Assembly (NCBI GenBank): GCA_900757265.1
Contig: CAAENW010000182.1
Location: 1 to 5,135 of the forward strand
Length of the DNA stretch: 5,135 nt
Source: an uncultured Collinsella sp.
GTDB lineage: Bacteria; Actinomycetota; Coriobacteriia; Coriobacteriales; Coriobacteriaceae
Direction of reading: 5' to 3'
Each line of letters starts with the position of its first letter. Position 1 is the stretch's first letter. Under the pieces are notes generated by a model, which had not been told where the DNA came from, ran no database searches, and saw nothing but the letters and a program-made list of their open reading frames with translations. Shown here piece by piece: positions 1 through 4,660 of the stretch. A program made the position numbers and the translations under genes.

Positions 1-5
1 ACATT

Positions 6-80
6 TGGTGGGCGTTAGAAGATTTGAACTTCTGACCTCTTCCGTGTCAGGGAAGCGCTCTCCCCCTGAGCTAAACGCCC
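6..80 (-). tRNA. tRNA-Val with anticodon GAC, CCA encoded
   Basis: Read on the minus strand, the sequence folds into a complete 75-base cloverleaf. The acceptor stem GGGCGTT (80-74) pairs perfectly with AACGCCC (16-10). The D arm is GCTC/GAGC with a 7-base loop. The anticodon stem CTTCC/GGAAG encloses the loop CTGACAC, so the anticodon is GAC at 48-46, which reads valine GUC codons. The variable loop is AGGTC. The T arm AGAAG/CTTCT carries the canonical loop TTCAAAT. The discriminator is A at position 9, followed by an encoded CCA (8-6). The gene is transcribed leftwards, away from the protein operon, so it is a neighbour and not a member. Its 3' flank lies outside the window, so an associated terminator or integration site cannot be judged. 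Confidence 0.96.
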
Positions 81-109
81 GATCAAGGGTGCGCGAGTGC
101 GCAGGGAAT

Positions 110-138
110 AATATAACGGAGCTCCCACCCGGTGGCAA
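110..138 (-). promoter_or_regulatory. Sigma70-type promoter of the tRNA-Val gene
   Basis: On the minus strand a -35 box TTGCCA (138-133) and a -10 box TATATT (115-110) are separated by exactly 17 bases. This places transcription initiation near position 103 and leaves a leader of roughly 20 bases before the tRNA 5' end at 80. Directly upstream of the -35 box, 139-157 is almost pure A/T with T- and A-runs, as in the UP elements that strengthen stable-RNA promoters. The spacer contains the small dyad CCACC-C-GGTGG (125-135), which may be incidental. Confidence 0.75.
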
Positions 139-189
139 GAACTATTTTAAAAAACTGGTGAATTGTGGCCCCATCGGAGCCTGTCGCAG

Positions 190-244
190 CGCGAACAGCA
201 CACGAAAAGTCGCGTTTGTACCCCCGATGAACTGCACGTTCGCG
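190..244. repeat. Spaced inverted repeat upstream of the operon
   Basis: CGCGAAC at 190-196 is the exact reverse complement of GTTCGCG at 238-244, with 41 bases between the arms. The right arm abuts the candidate -10 hexamer TAAAAT (245-250). A second, nested pair, CATCGG (172-177) and CCGATG (224-229), interleaves with it. It could be a two-site operator or chance; the arms are short. Confidence 0.3.
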
Positions 245-250
245 TAAAAT
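245..250 (+). promoter_or_regulatory. Candidate -10 element for the secretion operon
   Basis: TAAAAT matches the sigma70 -10 consensus at five of six positions and would give a start near 257, with an mRNA leader of about 55 bases before the first gene. No matching -35 box is found at 16-18 bases upstream (CCCCGA at 222-227), so the promoter would be activator-dependent, or use another sigma factor, or lie elsewhere. This is a weak call. Confidence 0.25.
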
Positions 251-299
251 GGTTCCATTATGGGCAAATGGTGTCCAGGTAGTTTACGATGCGGCATCT

Positions 300-308
300 G
301 GGGGAGGG
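300..308 (+). promoter_or_regulatory. Ribosome binding site that fixes the start of secreted protein 1
   Basis: The purine run GGGGGAGGG ends two bases before the ATG at 311. The core GGAGG (303-307) is only three bases from the ATG, a short spacing, but it is the only Shine-Dalgarno-like sequence nearby. The upstream in-frame ATG at 260 has none, and starting there would read through this site and put a long odd extension before the signal peptide. Confidence 0.6.
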
Positions 309-310
309 AC

Positions 311-1195
311 ATGTCGGACGCGCGCTCGCTGCGAAAACAGTTCAATCGCATGCTCGCCACGTTGCTGGTGGCGCTTGCTGCTGCCGGAGCCGTAACGTAT
401 GCTTGGTACATCTACAACGCCAACCGCCACATCACCGACGTCAAGATGGCCGCGGGCACGGGCGTGACCTTCCTTATCTCCAACGAGTACGACGGCGAAT
501 ACAAAACCAACGCCGGCCTGAGCTTTACGGGTCTGCTCGATCCCGTCTCGACCGACAACGTGCTCAACGGCTTTCAAAAGGTAACGGGCTTTACCGGCGG
601 AACCACCCAGGACTCGCTGTTTGCCAGCATGTTTGGTGCCGCCGAGCATTCCGACTACTACAAAACCTCCCTGTACCTGGCCACCAACTCGGCCGCGACC
701 GACGTGTACCTGTCGGGTATCGACTTTACCGAGCAGGACCCGGCAAACCCCATCTCCACCGCCCTGCGCGTGGGACTGGTTGCCTATGCTCCGGGACAGG
801 GCGACACCGTTACGGGGCAGTATGTCTTTGAGGTCTCGGGCGAACACAATCCCCAGGCGCGCTACAACACGCTCGACGGCAAGGATGCCGGCGAGAGCGA
901 GCAGAATCACCTGGTGCTCGACAGCACCCGCTCCGATGGAACAACGGTTCATTTTGACCAGCTGACCAGCGCAAACTTCTGCGACTACAATGAAGACACC
1001 GGCATTGTGAGCCTCAAGGAGGCCACGACCAAGATCTGTAGCCTGCCCGCCGCTGCCGAGGGCGCCAACCGTAGCACGCCCGTGCGTGTGGATGTATACG
1101 TGTGGCTGGAAGGTTGCGACCCCGACTGCACCAACAATCTGGCCGCCACCAGCCTGCAATCGCTGGCGCTGCGCTTTGCCGGCAAGCGTTCGTAA
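311..1195 (+). CDS. SipW-cognate secreted protein, paralogue 1
   Basis: This 294-residue precursor is probably exported and cut by the signal peptidase encoded downstream. A basic n-region (RSLRKQFNR, to residue 13) leads into a hydrophobic core (about 14-29) and the box T29-Y-A-W-Y33. By analogy with TasA (GTWA/AF), cleavage is expected after A31. The mature part looks beta-rich. It has LLDPVST (75-81), a YYKTSLYLATNS...DVYL pair of strands (116-133), ALRVGLV (151-157), VWLEGCDPDCTN (264-275) and a final strand LQSLALRF (282-289). Four cysteines (224, 243, 269, 273) all lie in the last quarter and suit disulfides outside the cell. It has no LPXTG motif or C-terminal anchor. The AWY (not AWF) after the cleavage point sets it apart from its three paralogues. 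It is first in the operon. The start at 311 rests on the purine run just upstream and the length of the signal peptide. The function is unknown; a fibre or matrix subunit is an inference. Confidence 0.85.
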   Translation: MSDARSLRKQFNRMLATLLVALAAAGAVTYAWYIYNANRHITDVKMAAGTGVTFLISNEYDGEYKTNAGLSFTGLLDPVSTDNVLNGFQKVTGFTGGTTQDSLFASMFGAAEHSDYYKTSLYLATNSAATDVYLSGIDFTEQDPANPISTALRVGLVAYAPGQGDTVTGQYVFEVSGEHNPQARYNTLDGKDAGESEQNHLVLDSTRSDGTTVHFDQLTSANFCDYNEDTGIVSLKEATTKICSLPAAAEGANRSTPVRVDVYVWLEGCDPDCTNNLAATSLQSLALRFAGKRS

Positions 1196-1200
1196 GGGGG
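1194..1200 (+). promoter_or_regulatory. Stop-overlapping ribosome binding site for paralogue 2
   Basis: The TAA of gene 1 runs straight into AAGGGGG, six bases before the ATG at 1207. The same string CGTAAGGGGGC recurs at the next junction (2039-2049). The arrangement suggests translational coupling and decides the start at 1207 over the GTG at 1102, which lies inside gene 1. Confidence 0.7.
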
Positions 1201-1206
1201 CCAGGG

Positions 1207-2043
1207 ATGAGCACACCGAACATCAAAGATATCCTAAGCTCGCGCCGTCGGATGGTTGCTGCGGCCGCATGGATGCTCGTGCTGGTAGCCGCCCTGAGCG
1301 CTGCCACCTACGCGTGGTTTAGCAATTCGCGCTACACCAACGTGACGCCCGTGGCGCACACGGTAAGCGACGAGGGCTCCGACCTGCAGATTGGCCTTTC
1401 GGCCAACGGGCCCTGGGACACAACGGCAACGCTTGCCGCCGCCGACAAGACGCTCTATCCCATCTCGACGGCAGACCTTTCCCGCTTTTGGCGCGGCACG
1501 TTCCAAAACGCCGCCGGCATCACGACCGACTACGCCGACTGCACCGCGCAGCTGGACGACTACGCTCTTTCGGGCACGCTGTACCTTAAGGGCAGCGATA
1601 GCGCGCTCAACGTGTACCTGTATCAGGGCCAGATGAGCGTGACGAGCGATCCGCAGCTGCTGGCCGCGCTGCGTCTGGGCCTGGTCATTACAACTCAGTC
1701 GGGCACGCAAACGCATATCTTTACCTGCGACGATTTGGGCAACACCTCGGGCGCCACCAGTAGGCGTACCACCGCGCAAGACGGCGTGGTCGTGGCGCCC
1801 GGTGCCTCGGGCTGGACCTACACCGCCGACCCCGCGCGTGCCATAAGCGCTTACAGCATGGATGGCACCGGCGACACGCCCGCGGCGCGCGCAGGCGCCA
1901 CGCCCATCTGCACGCTGGCCGCCAACGAGGTGGCAAGCGTTCGCTACGTTGTGTACATGGAAGGCTGCGACGCCAACTGCATCGACGAGGCTCAGGCTCG
2001 CGATGTGGTGCTGCAGCTTGCCTTTGCTGCGGCCAAGGCGTAA
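1207..2043 (+). CDS. SipW-cognate secreted protein, paralogue 2
   Basis: This is a 278-residue precursor with a classic SipW-cognate signal. It has a basic n-region (SSRRR, 11-15), a hydrophobic core (about 16-33) and T34-Y-A-W-F38, with likely cleavage after A36. The mature chain repeats the layout of paralogue 1: DLQIGLS (59-65), LYPIST (83-88), a paired-strand segment LYLKGS...NVYL (125-138), ALRLGLV (154-160), PICTL (233-237, matching KICSL in paralogue 1), VYMEGCDANC (249-258) and a C-terminal strand DVVLQLAF (266-273). Cysteines are at 112, 174, 235, 254 and 258; the last pair forms the same C-x3-C as paralogue 1. It has no cell-wall sorting signal. It starts 11 bases after gene 1. It is most like paralogue 1, so a relatively recent duplication is plausible. 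The role is unknown, presumably the same as its sister proteins. Confidence 0.88.
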   Translation: MSTPNIKDILSSRRRMVAAAAWMLVLVAALSAATYAWFSNSRYTNVTPVAHTVSDEGSDLQIGLSANGPWDTTATLAAADKTLYPISTADLSRFWRGTFQNAAGITTDYADCTAQLDDYALSGTLYLKGSDSALNVYLYQGQMSVTSDPQLLAALRLGLVITTQSGTQTHIFTCDDLGNTSGATSRRTTAQDGVVVAPGASGWTYTADPARAISAYSMDGTGDTPAARAGATPICTLAANEVASVRYVVYMEGCDANCIDEAQARDVVLQLAFAAAKA

Positions 2044-2048
2044 GGGGG
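2042..2048 (+). promoter_or_regulatory. Stop-overlapping ribosome binding site for paralogue 3
   Basis: AAGGGGG overlaps the TAA of gene 2 and lies nine bases before the ATG at 2058. The surrounding CGTAAGGGGGC is identical over 11 bases to the gene 1/gene 2 junction. Confidence 0.7.
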
Positions 2049-2057
2049 CGAAGCGAC

Positions 2058-3044
2058 ATGGAAGACAAGAAGCACATGCCAGCAGATAGCTGCAAGGCCA
2101 ACGCCGAGAGCGCGACCCCCGCGGTCCCCTCCAACGCAGCCGCCGAGCGCGAACGCCTCGAGTCCGCCGCCGCCCGCCGCCACGCCCGCCGCGCGCGTGC
2201 CTACATCGCGCTCGTCATGGTGGCACTCGCCGCTACCTTGGGCGCCGCGACCTACGCCTGGTTTACCAGCAACATGAAGGTCAACACCAACTCGGTGAGC
2301 GTGCGCAGCGACACGTCCAAGTTGGTGCTAGAACTGGGCGATGCCGATCGCGGCAGCTGGTCGCAGCAGGGCGATGCGTCTCTGGCCTCCACCGCGAGCG
2401 GGGCCGTGACGCTCTACCCGGTCTCGACCTTTGACCTCAACGGTTTTGCCGCCTGTGCGCAAAACAACTCGGCCGGCGATGCCGCGGTGTTTGAGCAGGC
2501 AAAAGACAATGGCTCTGCCTACTATCACGGCTGGATCGACCTGCGTCCCACCATTACCGGAACGGGCGCCAGCAAAGTAAAGGGTAAGGTCAGCTTGTAT
2601 CTGGCCGAATCGCTGGTCCCGCAGGGCGCCGATGCCGAGCTGCTGCGCGCGGCCCGCGTGGGCATAAAGATCTCGAGCGGCAACCAGGTGCTCGCCACCA
2701 ACATCTTTGAGCTCGACAGCTCCGATGGCGGCCATCGCGGCGAGCATCCCGCGACCGCGCCTGCGGGCCTGGCGGGCTACACCGAGGGCATGCTGCTGGG
2801 CTGGCAAAACGGCCAGCTCGCTTGCGGTGCCAACGTGACACAGGACCCTGCTGCCTTTACGCTGGACACGAGCGAGACGGCCACGCGTCCGCAAAACACG
2901 CTTGCCACGCTGGGGCTTGGCCAGACCTATCGCCTGGACATCTATTACTACATCGAGGGCACCGACCCCGATAGCGCCGACTATCTGTATCGGGATCCGG
3001 GCACCTTGCACCTGGCGCTCTTTGCGACCTTGGACGGTGAGTAG
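2058..3044 (+). CDS. SipW-cognate secreted protein, paralogue 3, with long n-region
   Basis: At 328 residues this is the longest paralogue. The hydrophobic core (about 49-64) and the box T65-Y-A-W-F69 follow an unusually long n-region of about 48 residues. That n-region is Ala-rich and ends in an arginine cluster (RRHARRAR, 40-47). Cleavage is expected after A67. The mature part has VSVRSDTSKLVLELG (80-94), LYPVST (119-124), KVSLYL (177-182), AARVGIK (198-204), a loop of about 80 residues, then YYYIEGTDPDSADY (296-309) and the terminal strand TLHLALFATL (316-325). The EG-D box has T and S where paralogues 1 and 2 have cysteines, and the mature chain has only C133 and C256. It sits 14 bases after gene 2 and 2 before gene 4. 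A small internal ATG at residue 7 is possible as a start, but the ribosome binding site favours 2058. Function unknown. Confidence 0.87.
   Translation: MEDKKHMPADSCKANAESATPAVPSNAAAERERLESAAARRHARRARAYIALVMVALAATLGAATYAWFTSNMKVNTNSVSVRSDTSKLVLELGDADRGSWSQQGDASLASTASGAVTLYPVSTFDLNGFAACAQNNSAGDAAVFEQAKDNGSAYYHGWIDLRPTITGTGASKVKGKVSLYLAESLVPQGADAELLRAARVGIKISSGNQVLATNIFELDSSDGGHRGEHPATAPAGLAGYTEGMLLGWQNGQLACGANVTQDPAAFTLDTSETATRPQNTLATLGLGQTYRLDIYYYIEGTDPDSADYLYRDPGTLHLALFATLDGE
2165..2197 (+). repeat. GCC/CGC-rich low-complexity tract in the n-region of paralogue 3
   Basis: A run of CCG/GCC trinucleotide-like units with almost no A or T encodes the Ala/Arg-rich segment around residues 36-46 (SAAARRHARRA). 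Such tracts can slip and change length. This may explain the extra length of the n-region compared with paralogues 1 and 2. Confidence 0.5.
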
Positions 3045-3046
3045 CC

Positions 3047-3853
3047 ATGACGCGTAAGCAACCCACCGCCAGCTGCACGCCCGCCACCGGCAAGCCCGCC
3101 GGCGCGCAAGCCCCCGCCGACACCGACCTGCGCCGCAAGCTCACCACCACCGTGGTGCTGGTGCTGTTTGCGCTGGTGGCGATAGCCATGGCAACGTTCG
3201 CCTGGTTCTCCATCGCCGATAGCGCCAAGACCCGCATGCTCATGATTGACGCCAACGCCGACGGCTCGCTGCGCTTTGACCTGGACGAGCACGCCACATT
3301 CGACGAATATGTGCACAGCCTGGGCTTTGACCAGATCTCGGCACGTATCGCCAGCGAAAAGGGCGTGGACATCGATGCATCCAGGCTCAAGCCCGTCACC
3401 ACGAGCGACTACCAGACTTTTACCTTCGAGGACGGCTCCATCGCCGATCCCGCGACCGGCGCCTACTTGGAGTTCACGCTGCACTTTATGAGCAGTACGG
3501 ACCTGCGCGTTCGCCTGACCGGGCAGGACGGCGACGGTGGCGCGTCCGGCACGCGGTTTAGCTCCGATACACAGGGCATGGCCAGTGCCATGCGTATGAG
3601 CTTTACCGCCGATGGTCGAACGTGGGTCTACAGCCCTAACGGGGGCGGCGGTTCATCTGGCTCGGCCACCGTCTTTGGGCTCGACTCGGGCGAGGCGACC
3701 GCGGCCAGCGACATGTTCGACCTGATAACAGAAACGGACAAGCCGGTAACCGTTCGCATATGGCTCGAGGGAACGGACCCAAATTGCACTAATATGCTAA
3801 AGGGAGCTAACTATTCGGTTTCGATGCGCTTCGAGGGCATCGAGGAACAGTAG
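3047..3853 (+). CDS. SipW-cognate secreted protein, paralogue 4
   Basis: This 268-residue precursor has a Pro/Ala/Thr-rich n-region of about 30 residues ending in DLRRK (27-31). A hydrophobic core (about 32-48) and T50-F-A-W-F54 follow, with likely cleavage after A52. It is the most divergent paralogue, but the landmarks remain: SLRFDLD (74-80), LKPVTT (114-119), LEFTLHF...DLRVRL (141-157), AMRMSFT (181-187), VRIWLEGTDPNCTN (236-249) and a terminal strand YSVSMRFEG (256-264). A GGGGSSG loop (199-205) looks like a flexible linker. The mature chain has one cysteine (C247), so there is no internal disulfide. The ATG lies two bases after the stop of gene 3, with a weak GGTGAG (3036-3041) as the ribosome binding site, so translation is probably coupled. 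The last 130 bases are lower in G+C than the rest. Function unknown. Confidence 0.86.
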   Translation: MTRKQPTASCTPATGKPAGAQAPADTDLRRKLTTTVVLVLFALVAIAMATFAWFSIADSAKTRMLMIDANADGSLRFDLDEHATFDEYVHSLGFDQISARIASEKGVDIDASRLKPVTTSDYQTFTFEDGSIADPATGAYLEFTLHFMSSTDLRVRLTGQDGDGGASGTRFSSDTQGMASAMRMSFTADGRTWVYSPNGGGGSSGSATVFGLDSGEATAASDMFDLITETDKPVTVRIWLEGTDPNCTNMLKGANYSVSMRFEGIEEQ

Positions 3854-3862
3854 ATATGCACG

Positions 3863-3878
3863 GCGGCCACCGGGCCGC
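3863..3878 (+). promoter_or_regulatory. GC hairpin between paralogue 4 and sipW
   Basis: GCGGCC (3863-3868), loop ACCG, GGCCGC (3873-3878) forms a perfect 6-base-pair stem in the only sizeable gap of the operon (60 bases). No T-run follows, so it is not a convincing intrinsic terminator. It could protect or cleave the mRNA, or cause partial attenuation, giving less peptidase than substrate. Confidence 0.4.
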
Positions 3879-3913
3879 GCACGACCTAGACAGACACGGT
3901 AGTAAGGGACATT

Positions 3914-4660
3914 ATGCAATCTGTTAAAAAAGTCGCATCCATCGCGCTGAGCGTTGTCATGTGGATCATCATCCTGGTGGCGGCCCTGTATGCGTTTACC
4001 ACGCTCGCCACGCGCGAGGACGGCAGCGTCTCTGACATCGCCGGCTTCACCCCGCTCGCCGTGCAGTCCGACTCCATGGCTCCCACGTTTAACAAGGGCG
4101 ACCTCATCGTCATCAAAAAGTGCGACACCTCCAAGCTCGAGGTGGGCGACATCGTGACGTTCCATACCATCATCGACAACGAGTACGCGCTCAACACGCA
4201 CCGCATCGCCGCCATCGACGAGGTCAACGGCATGCGCAGCTTTACCACCAAGGGCGATAACAACGACGTGGCCGATACGCACATCATCAGCGACGGCGAC
4301 ATCGTGGGCAAGTACGTGTTTGCGTTGCCGCAGATGGGCAAGGTCATGGACTTCCTGTCCAGCTCCATGGGCTTCCTCATTGTGATTGTGCTGCCCATGC
4401 TGTTGTTCTTTATCTACCAGGTGTATCACCTCATCGTGGTGGGCATGAACCTCAAGCGCGCTATGGCCGAGGAGGACCGCCTGGCCGCCGCGGCTGCCAT
4501 CGTGGACGCCGAGGGCAAGGGTGACACTACCGTCACGGCCGATAACGCCGCCGAGCAGCTTGCCCAGGCCGAGGCCAAGCTCGAGGAAGCTCGTCGTTTA
4601 AAGGCCGAGGCCGAGGCGGCGATGAACGCGACCAAGCAGGAGGGTACCGACGGTGAGTGA
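3914..4660 (+). CDS. sipW: Signal peptidase I, SipW / archaeal-ER type
   Basis: This 248-residue membrane serine protease (family S26B) would remove signal peptides at the outer membrane face. It has a first span at about 8-29, an extracytoplasmic catalytic domain and a second span at about 153-177. The catalytic Ser is S54 in QSDSMAP, followed by F-N-K-G-D (59-63). The second box has His, not Lys, at H96 (NTHRI), which marks the SipW/ER class. The acidic box is TKGDNND with D115. The His-Asp distance of 19 equals that of the known B. subtilis SipW residues (S47, H87, D106), and the Ser-His distance is close. AAGGGA (3904-3909) precedes the ATG by four bases. Unlike the 190-residue B. subtilis enzyme, it carries a C-terminal tail of about 70 residues. 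The tail is rich in Ala/Glu/Lys, coiled-coil-prone at about 212-238 and predicted to be cytoplasmic. The four upstream proteins are its obvious substrates. Confidence 0.94.
   Translation: MQSVKKVASIALSVVMWIIILVAALYAFTTLATREDGSVSDIAGFTPLAVQSDSMAPTFNKGDLIVIKKCDTSKLEVGDIVTFHTIIDNEYALNTHRIAAIDEVNGMRSFTTKGDNNDVADTHIISDGDIVGKYVFALPQMGKVMDFLSSSMGFLIVIVLPMLLFFIYQVYHLIVVGMNLKRAMAEEDRLAAAAAIVDAEGKGDTTVTADNAAEQLAQAEAKLEEARRLKAEAEAAMNATKQEGTDGE
4638..4644 (+). promoter_or_regulatory. Strong ribosome binding site inside sipW for the next gene
   Basis: AGGAGGG lies eight bases before the GTG at 4653, within the last codons of sipW. It is the best Shine-Dalgarno sequence in the window and decides the GTG start of the following gene. 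No ATG is available nearby in that frame. Confidence 0.75.

Larger units (their letters stand above)
81..310. other. Divergent intergenic region between tRNA-Val and the secretion operon
   Basis: I see no protein gene here; a short open frame running through 5-247 covers the tRNA and has no ribosome binding site. The left part holds the leftward tRNA promoter. The right part must hold the start signals for the rightward operon unless these lie elsewhere, but no strong sigma70 promoter is visible on the plus strand. The best candidates are a lone TAAAAT at 245-250 and an inverted repeat at 190-196/238-244. I recognise no known riboswitch. The region is clearly more A/T-rich than the coding DNA around it. 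Confidence 0.6.

Noticed and set aside
6..80. Integration (att) site of a mobile element at the tRNA-Val gene
   Set aside because: Elements normally enter at the tRNA 3' end, which here faces left out of the window. No repeated tRNA fragment, integrase or transposase is visible in the window.
5..247. A possible 80-residue protein on the plus strand
   Set aside because: It reads through the tRNA-Val gene and its promoter in antisense, has no ribosome binding site and no recognisable feature.
260..310. An earlier start (ATG at 260) for secreted protein 1
   Set aside because: It lacks a ribosome binding site and would add 17 residues before the signal peptide, whereas the purine run at 300-308 precedes the ATG at 311 and gives an n-region like that of paralogue 2.
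289..831. Plus-strand alternative frames at 289-831, 621-965, 1391-1636, 1862-2089, 3246-3491 and 3954-4157
   Set aside because: All are out-of-frame shadows with Pro/Arg/Ser/Thr-rich translations inside well-supported genes.
1102..1206. An upstream GTG start for secreted protein 2 inside gene 1
   Set aside because: It would overlap gene 1 by over 90 bases and bury the signal peptide behind 35 extra residues; AAGGGGG before the ATG at 1207 is a clear start signal.
284..1216. A 310-codon open frame on the minus strand opposite secreted protein 1, and similar long antisense frames at 1234-1779, 2328-3011, 2981-3484, 3797-4429 and 4533-5075
   Set aside because: They mirror the codon bias of the GC-rich plus-strand genes, show low-complexity Val/Gly/His-rich translations with no recognisable domain, and lack ribosome binding sites. 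The plus-strand genes have clear signal peptides, motifs and operon spacing.
311..3853. Annotation of the four secreted proteins as TasA/CalY (peptidase M73 family) or as sortase-assembled pilins
   Set aside because: Only the signal peptide type matches TasA; I cannot see TasA motifs in the mature parts. There is no LPXTG sorting signal, pilin motif or sortase gene.
3863..3878. Rho-independent terminator separating the substrate genes from sipW
   Set aside because: The stem is only six pairs and no T-run follows, so I list it as a possible mRNA-structure element and keep the operon as one unit.
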